Below, in pieces: positions 36,564 to 47,036 of a stretch of DNA of 64,000 nt (its first letter is position 1; every line of letters starts with the position of its first letter). The notes beneath the pieces were generated by a model, which saw only the letters and a program-made list of their open reading frames with translations, ran no database searches and was not told the DNA's origin. Location: NCBI GenBank assembly GCA_037953625.1, contig CM075654.1:22127501-22191500 (forward strand). The letters are read 5' to 3'. This DNA is from Crotalaria pallida (lineage: Eukaryota > Streptophyta > Magnoliopsida > Fabales > Fabaceae). The translations under genes were made by a program, and so were the position numbers.

Positions 36564-38182
36564 CTAAAGAATACCTCGTATTTAAATAAAATACATTTGC
36601 GTCAAAAATCTATTTCAATTAGAATTCATCGCTTTCTTCTTCTTCACTTGAAATAGAAAACTCTTATTTTCTTTTCATCACTTTCTCTAAAACACAATCG
36701 TTTGTCAAAATAGTTCCAATCCTTCCTTGCACTTGAAATTCCTCAAAATCATTTGAAAACTCATAATAATATAAATTAAATAATTACTTTATGTGGCTGT
36801 ATGCAATCGGTCCAGCCACACTCTTAATTCTTTAAACACCGAAAAATCAATATTTTTCATTCTAACTTTTGTTACTTCAAATGGTACCCGAAATTCACTC
36901 TTTTCACTAATCAAAAACACTTTTAAAATGAAAATACCTTATGAATAAATCTTGGAAAGAAAAGAAATAAAATAAAAACCATTGAAAATAATCATTGAAG
37001 TAACCAAACTCATTCACCCATTTTCATATACAATACCGAATTGAAAGGAAATACTCACAACAGAATCTTAAATAATTTGACTTAATATTAATCCACAAGA
37101 CATAATTATTACTTCAAGTCACTTCATAAAAAAAAGAACCTAGCCTAATAAACATGCATAGGCCGAATCCCATCATGACAAGAACAAGGTTTGGGTTTAC
37201 TTTTTCAACATGCAAACATCAAAATTCTCAAACCAAGTTATGCACTTTCTTACACAAGGTTTTAAAAATACCACTTCCTTTTTCAAGCACAAAACCGTGA
37301 CATCATTATCACTTCACACCAAATTTCCATTTTAATTTTTTCATGCATGCACTTTAGAAATCTTTAAATCAAGAAGAAATTAACATGCATGTGCCCTTTT
37401 TCATGAAAACAAAACATGATCTTCTAGTTCTAAGCTTGGGCCGAATATTCATCACCAAAAATCAAGATTAAATTTCAAATCTTTAACATGCATGAACATT
37501 AAACATAGATCAAAACAAAAATCACTTTTCAAAAGCTTATTTCCTTGGTTTCCTTGCCAAAACCGTGACATGCACTTAAGAAAGATCAAAGCTTTTTGTT
37601 CGAAAGTCACATGCAAGGCTCAAGAACAAAACTTTTTAAAGATCAAGGCAAAAATCAAAGCTTTATCAAGATCAAATCAAAATCAAGACATTTCCACAAC
37701 TCAAATCAACTTTTCTAAGCATAGAGTTAACATGCAATAACTTGAATCAAAGTAAAAAGCATCATGACCTAGTCTCCTAGGCATGGCCGAATCACATAGT
37801 CCATGGTTTAGTGTTCTACAAGTTCATTCTGCTCTTAAAAATTCAAGATCAAAGCTTTAACAATACATGAAACCATTATTAAGCTACAAAATTAAACATG
37901 CAAGAAGAAATGAAGATGATAAGTTACAAACTCAAGACTAACTCTAAGCTTCCATGATTTTCGAGTTACACACCAAGAAAGAGATGATCTTTAACCTCCT
38001 ACACTTGATCTTCAAGGAAAATCCTACGTTTTGGACTTGAACTCCTTCCTTCTTTCTTCCTCTAGCTCACGGCCTCCCTCTCTCTTTCTCTCTCTCTCTA
38101 AGAGTTTTGGTTGCTCTTAGAGTTGTGTTTATGAAATGAAAGAAATGAAGAAAAATGAATGGGAAATGAACTAAGGCTTAGC

Positions 38183-38192
38183 CTTATATAAG
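38183..38192 (-). promoter_or_regulatory. TATA box of type-M solo LTR
   Basis: CTTATATAAG, self-complementary, lies about 570 bp from the LTR start and is followed on the minus strand by a CT-rich leader (38045-38105). Equivalent to the box at 4463-4476. Confidence 0.55.
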
Positions 38193-38754
38193 CAACTTGT
38201 GTGCTTCCTCTTTTGCCCTTGTAAAATTCGGTCATGTGTGTGTGTGAGGGGCAATTTTGGCTCTTCCAATTGTTGCATGGTTTAGGTCATGTCACCTAGA
38301 CAAAGAAGAGTAAATTAAGGCACCTATCTCAAGTCCTATTGGTTGGCTTCTCTCTTAATCACACTTTTCTGCTAACCAAACTCCTACATGGTTCTAATCT
38401 ATTCCACAAGCTTCTTAAAAAAAATAAAAGTCCTAGCATGCACATACGTGGCCAACCGTACACACATATACATGCACACATATAGAAAATAAATTTTTTT
38501 CTCATGAAATCATTCATGGTATAAAAATCTCAATTTCTTTAAGGCATAAAAATATTAAATACACCACTATTCTAAAAACTCAATTTCTAAAACTCCTAAT
38601 ATTATTCCTTGAAAACCTTTCCTTTAAAATCATTCATCACTTTAAAACCATGAAATAAGGAATCCATTCAAAGAAATACTCTTTCAAAAACACTTTCTCA
38701 AAAATAAATTTCTTTAGTGCTTAAAACAATACGAGGATTTTGACGGGTGTTACA

Positions 38755-41700
38755 ATGTTTAATTGTTTATGATTTGAATACATGTGTTTGACAAGTATCT
38801 TCGTATCAAAGTAGTTGGATGGAGATTTGAAATGGAACCATATGGATTTTATAAGTTAGGGTCTCGATGCTAATCTAACCAAGTGATTAAATTCACATTG
38901 ATTAGACTAGTATTTGAGAGAGCGAAAAAGAATGCTTAAAATTAAACTAATGGTTAATTCCACAGCTAATCTCGATTCAAACAACTGTGACGCCAAGTGT
39001 GAAATAAGCATTGAGTAATGATCAATTGAATTTGAACCGCTGAACTACATCAATTTAATTTGCGAGTATAAAAGGATTTTTGCCTAACTTGGGAAAGCGG
39101 TTCAAACTCAATCGAAAGGTTCTGGAAATATGTTCGTACGCGGAATAGTTTAGCGTTAATGTAAGAAGACGGAAATTAGAGGTGGAACTAGGAGAATTAA
39201 AATGATTTCTTTCCTGATTCTAATCTAAACGAGTGATTTAGTTACGTCGGTTAGATTAGAATCCATGAAGAACAATAACAACCTTTATATCAGATTAATA
39301 GTTGATTCCACCACTAATTTAGTTCTGATAACTTTAATACTAAACGAAAGATAAGTATGGATTCCTATCAATTGAACTTAAACCCCAAGTGACAATAATT
39401 GGATTTTTGAATGACAAGAGATTTTACTCATTCAGAACAAAGGGTTTAAATTCAATCGGGAGGTCTTTGCACAAGTTTTGGATTAGGTCCATAATATTAT
39501 ATGTGCATATCTATATGTATATATATGTTGAATTACTTGTATGTGTGTATGCATATTGCACTTGATGATATAGCTATAAATACTAGGTGTTGTGCTTAAT
39601 AATCGTGGTGTATACATGTGTTTTATGGATCATGAAAATTTTGCCTAACACTATTAAGCTATTTGCTTATTTGTATATGTAGATGGCCACACTATGGTAC
39701 TAATATTTCTTGGTTGCTATCATATACGGTTGTTGCATTTGTGTGTTGGATATTTTTACAACCCAAATTATTAAACATTTTTGCAACATGATTCCAAACC
39801 ATTTCTAAAACTAATTGTGTTGCAATTTTCGTTCGATTTCAAAAGGCTTCCCGATATAAGGGGAACTCCTATTTTCAGACTCAAGATTATTTTGTATATT
39901 TGAATGAATATATCTACATATGTGCATATACCAAAAAGTTTATGTTATGATTGAGATGGATTCAAACTTTCGAAAATGCTATCAAACGATAATCTGAGAC
40001 TAAGAACTTTTCAATTACCATCCCCATATTTAAAAGTCCCAAATCCATTTCAATCACAACAGCGACTAAAAGTATTATTTTCAGGATTTGCTTTCAAAAT
40101 AAAAGCTTGACTATGTTGGTGTATGTGTATATCAATATATGTACATGATTTATTTCATGTTTAATTTGGATGGTTTCAAATTTTGCAAACGTTTTCAAAT
40201 GACTTTCAAATTATGAGCTTTTGTGTTTTGTCCTAGGATTAGGAATACTAGATAGTCCTTAGCGAGTAGCTAGGATTACGGGTCTAGTTAGTAGCTATGA
40301 AATCCTAGGATAGATAGAATTGTTAATTGTGCATAGTGTGTCTGTCTGATTGACGCATGTACTTGACGTTTGTGAGTGAATAACATCATGATTGTTTGTT
40401 TGATAATATCGCACATCAAATTTTTATAACATTGTAAGAAAAGCAAGGATTCTTAAGTAACCGAGGAGTGAATTAACTAAATTGTTCTCTTCAACCAAGT
40501 CACACTTCGATTAAATAGGAACCCTTCTTAGGCGACTCAAATCAATTCGGAATGAAAACTCAATTTTCAAACTTAAAGTCAAAAGGAATGTAATTGTTTC
40601 AACTTTTGAAAATGAATTAAATAAAATTTTTCCAAGACCAAGGCATATTCCCTTTTCTTTGAGTTTACCAATCTTGAGTGATCCTTCACTCCTTCATCTA
40701 GGCTCTTATGAAATTAGATGGAGGTATCTCTTCATGGTAAGGTGCATGATTAAAAGTTTTATTGAATTTCCAAAGAATTGTGATTTTTGTAAATGTAAAA
40801 TTGTTTTTCTAAGTGTTTTACTAGTATGGGATTTCCATTTTAAATGTTAAAACCCCCATACCTAGTGATTGTTAAAACCAAGGATTTTTTTTTAAGATGT
40901 ATATGTTCGTGGTTAGGTGTCTGTTGGGGAAATCAGGATTTTCGTATAAAGTGGACAAACTGAGTTTTCGGGTTTAGAAATTTGTTTGACTTGGAAATTT
41001 TGGCCTAAACACCCTAAGGTTAAATCTTTGTTCATGTAACATTTCAAGCCAATGGGAGCAAGTTAATGTTTTAAATGAAATGAATTTGACGTGCCCTGAT
41101 TGGTTTGACAATCTTACACAACCCTGGGCTAAGTTTAGGTGTTGTCCCATTAAATTTTGAGGCCAATTGGAGTTTGTTTATTATTTTTTAAGTAAATTGA
41201 ATGTAGGTTCACCCCCGACCATTACAAAATTTTTGACAAGTGGTCGTAGGATCAAAAATGAACCTAATGAACTCTGATTGACTTGAAAATTTACCATGAT
41301 ATCCTTTTATGTACATGGAAACTATTCTTTAATTTTTTCAAAACACTAGGGAATTGAATTTATGAAATGTGTTTTTGGTTGCAAACTATATAAGTCCTAT
41401 TCCCTGAACCCTGTTTTAACCAATTTTCAAATATGTGACGATTGTGATGAGTGTGTGTGTAGAGGTAAGTTTTAGTCCAAAGTTAGACTAGGATTAGCTT
41501 AGGAAGAAGTAGGGTTGAGTCATGCTTATGTTAAAGAGTGTGATGCCATGGATTTTGTTGTGAATGTTTGAGAATTGAATGAAGTTTGTATGAGTTATAT
41601 CTGTTTGAATGATGACTGTGGCTAATTCGGGTCTAGGTATAGGACATAGGTGGTAGGCTTTGGAGCTAGATCATAATCAACCCAAGCAGGTATTAGTGCT

Positions 41701-42026
41701 TAGAGCGTAGTAGCATCCTTATCGAATCTTATGGGAGTCACATTAGTGGAACTCCAAAAATATCTATGCGAGGGAAGAGTGAACCTTAGTAGATCTATTA
41801 GAGCCCCCACCTCGAGTCAGACCGAATCAAACCATAGGCAGTACTCTTCAATGAGTGCAAGAGTCTAGTGGCTTGTCATTCTGAATGATATGCCAATTCT
41901 AAGTGGGGGATTAGAACCAAAGTAAAGTAAGTTGCATAGCTTAGAAACCCTTTTTCCAGGATAGTTCTCCAATTAAGGACTCTGAGCGGAATTTCGGGGA
42001 CGAAATTCCAATAAGTAGGGGAGAAT
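38755..42026 (+). mobile_element. LARD-B internal region, right part
   Basis: Starts with ATGTT and continues the LARD-B interior. Matches LARD-A in patches (for example 40440-40740 and 41010-41300). No open frame above 63 codons and no protein motif. Ends with GGAATTTCGGGGACGAAATTCC and a polypurine tract AAGTAGGGGAGAA just before the 3' LTR. Confidence 0.8.
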
Positions 42027-43640
42027 TGTAACATCCCTTATTTTTGTCCCAAGTTTAATTAGGAAAAACCTAAGCTAGAATTCATGATGAAACCCATAGT
42101 AAGCCTTGGGTAGGATTTAAGAGTAGTGTCTTAGAGTAGGGGTTAATCGATTACAAGGCCTCTGGTGAAAACACTTAAATGTTGCAGCAGTGATAATCGA
42201 TTACTTCATGGAACTAATCGATTATCTTGTGAAGTAATCGATTACTTTAGGTGGATTAATCGATTACTTGTCCTCTGCTGGATGTACTAGAGGTGTTGCA
42301 TCAAGGGAGTAATCGATTACTGAGGGAAAGAAATCGATTACCCTTCTGTAAATCTGGAAAAAAAATAGACGTGTGTGGACCACACGTTTGGCCTTCCTCC
42401 CCAAGTAAAGTGACCCCAGCCACACATCTCACACCCCTGAAGCAAATAATACTCCCATGCCCACAACATTAACAAAAACACACCTTCTTCTTCTCTCTTC
42501 CTCTCCCCAACTCCATCCGTCTCTCTCTCTCTCTCTCCCTTGGACCCAAGCATCATCACCATTTCTCTTCCTTAAATCATGAAGTAACACCATAGCCATA
42601 GCACCAAGCCTTGCCAATGGGTGTAAACTCCTTTCCTTCCTCTTTCCCATCATCAACGAATTCCCTCTCTCTCTTGGGGCACCATTCCACCATTTCTCTT
42701 CGTTTAGTCATGAAGCCAAACCCTCACTTCCACCTAAGGCAATCAAGCTTTAATCTCTTCCATTTGATGCCATGGAGCTTCAAGCACATCAAGGACCACC
42801 ATCAAGCCCTCCCTTTTCTCTCTCCTCACGACGGCTACGGTATCACCGGGGTAGGAAGAAACCAACCCTTACAAGCCACCGACATACCGACATTCTCCGA
42901 CATCGACCGCAACCGACTTGGTCATTGCCCTCGGTCACTAAAAAGTCTCTCGGAATTGCCGCTCCTTCTCGTCGGCAAGCCTCGGTTATTTTGGTGAAGG
43001 GATAAAGCGAGAACGAGGGATTGGAGCCTCGGGTTGAGGTTCTTTCTTTTGATTCGTCGGTTGAGGTAAGGGGAGTCTCTTTTCCACACCTTGGGTTAGG
43101 GATAGTTAAGGTTTATAATAGTATTTGGGTTTAATAATTAGACCAGGTTGTGGGTAGCAAAATGGTTTCGATTTAAAGTTGGTTTAGGGGTGATTAGTAC
43201 GTTTATGGTTAATTTTATATTAATTGAATTGTTTATGTTAAATTCTCTTTTTATTAATATTAAAGTAGGAAGTGAAGAACCATAGGGAGTTGACTTATAT
43301 TCGAGTACTCTGAGACATACCTGAGTATGTCGACTGAATTGTGTTATTGGTTGATGGTTGATAAATTGATGTATTCGCTAATGGTTTTATATGTGATAAT
43401 TGAAATGTGACCCTATATGTGAGTAATTGATGGTGCATGTATATAAACATTAAAAATGGAAATTTGGTGTAAAAGGAAATAATAAATTGGAATTTGAAAT
43501 GAATTTATATTTAGATATAACTTGAAATTGTTTGTGTGTGAAGAATGCTTGGAAATATGTGATTTGTGAAATACTTGATGAATGGTGTGTTTGTGTACTT
43601 GACTTTGTGTGACTGAGCTTGGATATGGAATAAAAGGAGT
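42027..43640 (+). repeat. LARD-B 3' LTR, cut by Copia-2
   Basis: Begins TGTAACATCCC and includes seven AATCGATT words (42145-42339), a CT repeat (about 42520-42538), the leader, and an intron-like segment (GT 43066 to AG 43268). It stops at AAAAGGAGT where Copia-2 begins; the 5' LTR continues GCAGTGCG at that point, confirming the insertion site and making GGAGT (43636-43640) the expected Copia-2 duplication. Confidence 0.85.
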
Positions 43641-45166
43641 TGTAGAGTTATGATGTTTTGATGCTAGCAACCTAAAGCCAAGCAACAACATTCAACAAGG
43701 AAGCACCACTCATGGAGATTAGAATTAGATTAAGTTTATTTTATTTCTAATCAATGTAATATTTTATTTTGCATATCATGAGAGTGGGTGGTAGCTTTAG
43801 GAATCTCAATATAGGTTTTAAATATTGTTTGATTATTAAGTGAAGAAAGATTAATCTTGATAAAATAGCTCTAATTAAAGTATTGATCAAAGTATTTTTG
43901 AAAAGCTTATTTTTAATCACTTTTTACAGTGGTTAATCGATTAGCTTGATAAGGTTAATCGATTAACGCGTATAACTGTACAACACTGATTATGTTAATA
44001 AAGGTTAATCGATTAGTGAGTTAAACGTTAATCGATTAGCACGAATTAACATAGGTTAATCGATTAGTGAGTAATACGTTAATCGATTAATTACTGTTGT
44101 GACAGAAAAATAATATTTTGTTTAAAAGCTTTTCTTTTCTACTTTGTCAAGGTTACACACTCTTCAAAATTTTCTATAGAGAAACATACTTTCAATATTC
44201 TTTCAAGAGCTATTACTATTTTCCAATTGTGCTATCAAGATTCAAACATCTTTCTATCTTCTTCACTTACAATCAATTCAATATTCTAAGTTATATTGAG
44301 ATTCAAGTTTTTTCTAGTTCTAGTACTTTTGTGTTGAAGCAATTCACAACAAGAAGGTTTTCACATTCAAGCTTTCAACAACGAGTGAAGATTCACAATT
44401 TGAAGTCTTTGAAGAATATCAAAGCAAGTGGAAAAGAATTTAGTTGGAGAGCATCCTTCAACAAATTCAAGAGGACAAGATACGGATTCATTTGGATAGA
44501 TTAGCAAAGAGATTGGTACTCTCTTTGTAAGGGGTTAAGATAGGAGAGCTTAGAGTGAGCTGCATCTTAACATTGTAATCTAACATTTTAAGTATCTAGT
44601 AGAAACTCTCTATCTTTGATAGAGGGGACTGGATGTATCTTTCAAGTGGGTGAAAGTGAACCAGGATAAAATCTTGTTTTCTTGCTTTTCCTTCTTCTAG
44701 CTTTCTTTAACCAAGAACAAATTAATTAGGTTAATTTTGGGGGTTTTTCATTTCCTTGTTAATCAACCTAATTTGGCTTGGTAAATTTACTTAGCATTGT
44801 TCAATCATTCATTCATCATTTGTTGGTGCATCACTGTATTGCAATCTCCATTGAATTCCGATTAAAACTGAATTTTCATCAGATACTGTTCAGATTAATG
44901 GATTAAGTCGATTGTTAATCGATTAGTTTTTAAGTTGCTTTCGGCATTAATCGAGTAACGCTTTAGTTAATCGATTAGTTTGAAAGTAAGCTTCGGCATT
45001 AATCAATTAATACTGAAGTTAATCGATTAATCAGTATATTTTTGTTAGAAAATCTATTTTCTCAAATCCATTTTCTTTGGTGATCGAAATATTTGTATTA
45101 AGGCTTCAAAATTCTATTCACCCCCCCCCCTATAGACTATTTTGAGCCCCTTGTTGGTTTCCAACA
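43641..45166 (+). repeat. Copia-2 5' LTR
   Basis: 1,526 bp, TGTAGAGTTATG to TTGGTTTCCAACA. AATCGATT words at 43935, 43957, 44007, 44030, 44058 and 44081, and three or four more, some degenerate, near the 3' end (44915-45030). It carries the CCAGGATAAAATC and TATTCACCCCCCC blocks typical of these LTRs. The 128-codon frame at 44118 is probably leader sequence. Confidence 0.92.
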
Positions 45167-45168
45167 AG

Positions 45169-45180
45169 TGGTATCACAGC
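45169..45180 (+). promoter_or_regulatory. Primer binding site, one mismatch
   Basis: TGGTATCACAGC, one change from the perfect iMet PBS, two bases after the LTR. Confidence 0.88.
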
Positions 45181-45238
45181 TCGGTCGAAAGATCCGAGCA
45201 TTAAAACGCTTTTTCGCAAAGATCCGATTTTGGAAATC

Positions 45239-47023
45239 ATGGGCTCAAATTTTAATCCTTTTGGTGGTGAAGGAGCTTCCATTAATCGTCCTCCATTATT
45301 CAATGGTGAGGGCTACGCTTATTGGAAGGTCCGAATGAAAATTTTTATAGAAGCTATTGATATGGAAATTTGGAATGCCGTAGAAAATCGGCATTTTATT
45401 CCTCAAACAAAAGTTAATGATATTGTCTCTTTGAAACCAAAGTCAAGCTGGAATGATGATTATAAGAAGAAAGTTCAATATGATTTAAAAGCCAAAAACA
45501 TCATCACTTCGGCATTGTCTTATGACGAATTCTTTAGAGTATCACAATGCACTGATGCAAAACAAATGTGGGACACTTTACAAGTCACACATGAGGGCAC
45601 GAATGAAGTTAGAAGGGCTAGGCTTAACACTCTCATGCATGAGTACGAGCTCTTTCGTATGTTGCCAAATGAAAACATAGGCGACATGCAAAAGCGCTTT
45701 ACTCACAGCATTAATCATCTTTCTGCTCTTGGAAAAAGACTAACTAATGGTGAAGTTGTTAATAAAGTTTTGAGATGTCTTAGCAGGGAATGGCAACCTA
45801 AAGTCACGGCCATTATGGAGTCTAAGGATCTTGACGAAATGGATTTAGCAACACTATTCGGGAAGTTTCAAGAGCATGAAATGGAGCTAGGAAGATTATC
45901 CATGAATGAGGATGCCGATAAAAAGAAGAAAGGGATTGCTCTTAAAACTAATTCAAAATCCCTAAAGGCACATGAAGAACACTCTTTAGTGGATGATTCT
46001 GACTCGGATATCGATGATGAGACACTCTGGTTGTTGGTCAAAAAACTTGGACGTTTCCTTAAGAAGAAGAATAATTTCAATAGAAATAGATCAAGAGACT
46101 CTAAGGACGCTCAACCAAGGAACAAGACCAATAAAGACAACATCATATGTCATGGGTGTGGGAAGCCGGGCCATTATAGATCAAATTGTCCAACAAATTC
46201 AAAGAAGGCCGAGAATGACAAATGGAAGCCCAATCAATCTAAAGGAAAAAGGGCGTACATAGTGTGGGATGAACCGGAAAATCAATCTTCAACTAGTTCA
46301 TCAGAAGATGAAGAACTTTCTAACCTTTGCTTGATGACAAAGTTTGATGAAGAAGCATCTTCAAGCAAATCAAGTGATAACACAAATGAGGTAGATTATC
46401 TTTCCGATGCTAGTTCTAATTCTAATTCTCCCTCCTTCAATGAACTTTATAATGTGTATGTAGAAATGCATAAAGAGTTGAAGAAATTAGCAAAAATCAA
46501 TGTTGAAAGAAATAATTTCATTTTGAAGCAACAAGAGAAAATTTTGGAATTACAAAACTCCCTAGAGGAACTAAAGCTTCAAAATGAAACCCTTGAACTC
46601 ATTTATGCAAATTCTACATGCAATTGTGATTTGAAAACAAATGATATCTCCACTTATGATAATTGCAAATCTCTTGAAAAAGAAGTTTTTAATTTGAATG
46701 ATAGAATTGCAAGGCTTACAAGAGGAGACACATGCTTAGATCATTTGCTTTCTAATCAAAGGAATAATAGTAATAGAACTGGACTTGGGTATACCAAACC
46801 CAAAAATCGCAATTTTCGCAAAGTTGGTACATTCTCCAAAATTGACTTTTCAAAAACTCCAACTTGTCATTATTGTGGTATTTTTGGGCATACTACAAAT
46901 AAATGCAATATTAAGAAATTTGGTATACCAAGTGGAAAGTATGTATGGATTGTGAAGGGGACTACACCCCAAACTAACATCAAAGGACCCAAGATAACTT
47001 GGGTACCTAAGTCAAGTAAATGA
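45239..47023 (+). CDS. gag: Copia-2 Gag, open frame
   Basis: Nucleocapsid/capsid protein of about 594 residues that packages element RNA in cytoplasmic particles. I start at ATG 45239 (MGSNFNPFGGEG); the frame is open three codons further to a TTG. In order: conserved N-terminal block (RPPLFNGEGYAYWK), copia gag core with ITSALSYDEFFRV and LNTLMHEYELFRML, a basic linker, zinc knuckle CHGCGKPGHYRSNC near residue 304, a Ser/acid-rich segment, a coiled-coil-like stretch near residues 410-465, and a second knuckle CHYCGIFGHTTNKC near 543. Two knuckles are unusual for retroelements generally but shared by all Sireviruses here. The stop TGA is followed 13 bases later by pol in the +1 frame. Confidence 0.93.
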   Translation: MGSNFNPFGGEGASINRPPLFNGEGYAYWKVRMKIFIEAIDMEIWNAVENRHFIPQTKVNDIVSLKPKSSWNDDYKKKVQYDLKAKNIITSALSYDEFFRVSQCTDAKQMWDTLQVTHEGTNEVRRARLNTLMHEYELFRMLPNENIGDMQKRFTHSINHLSALGKRLTNGEVVNKVLRCLSREWQPKVTAIMESKDLDEMDLATLFGKFQEHEMELGRLSMNEDADKKKKGIALKTNSKSLKAHEEHSLVDDSDSDIDDETLWLLVKKLGRFLKKKNNFNRNRSRDSKDAQPRNKTNKDNIICHGCGKPGHYRSNCPTNSKKAENDKWKPNQSKGKRAYIVWDEPENQSSTSSSEDEELSNLCLMTKFDEEASSSKSSDNTNEVDYLSDASSNSNSPSFNELYNVYVEMHKELKKLAKINVERNNFILKQQEKILELQNSLEELKLQNETLELIYANSTCNCDLKTNDISTYDNCKSLEKEVFNLNDRIARLTRGDTCLDHLLSNQRNNSNRTGLGYTKPKNRNFRKVGTFSKIDFSKTPTCHYCGIFGHTTNKCNIKKFGIPSGKYVWIVKGTTPQTNIKGPKITWVPKSSK

Positions 47024-47036
47024 CATTGTTTTGTAG

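Larger units (their letters stand above)
25691..38754 (-). mobile_element. Type-M gypsy-like solo LTR with perfect TSD, split by LARD-A
   Basis: Starts TGTAACATCCC at 25691, ends GGGTGTTACA at 38754, and is flanked by ATGTT on both sides (25686-25690 and 38755-38759). Removing LARD-A and one AAAAC copy leaves about 4.6 kb. Orientation is minus, set by the TATA box at 38183-38192. No PBS, PPT or gag/pol is seen, so solo LTR is the simplest reading; a small complete element is the alternative. It holds an exon-like block (36492-36563) and a decayed frame (34532-34990). Confidence 0.78.
22963..43640 (+). mobile_element. LARD-B: non-autonomous gypsy-like element, interrupted
   Basis: Parts: 5' LTR (22963-25036, left end missing), PBS relic, internal region (25037-25690 plus 38755-42026), PPT, and 3' LTR (42027-43640, cut by Copia-2). 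The type-M LTR at 25691-38754 is a later insertion and is excluded. Rejoining the flanks at ATGTT gives an internal region of about 3.9 kb with no gag or pol. Its internal sequence is clearly related to LARD-A. The 3' terminus (GGAATTTCGGGGACGAAATTCC, a short inverted repeat, then a polypurine tract and TGTAACATCC) is like that of plant Del/Tekay chromoviruses, suggesting a deletion derivative moved by their proteins. Confidence 0.82.

Noticed and set aside
42611..42997. 128-codon frame in the LARD-B 3' LTR as a gene
   Set aside because: It is leader sequence; the 5' LTR copy has a stop and no domain is recognisable.
44118..44504. 128-codon frame, with shorter relatives at 51927 and 52938
   Set aside because: Lies in equivalent parts of Sirevirus LTRs and is broken by indels between copies, so it is not under coding constraint.
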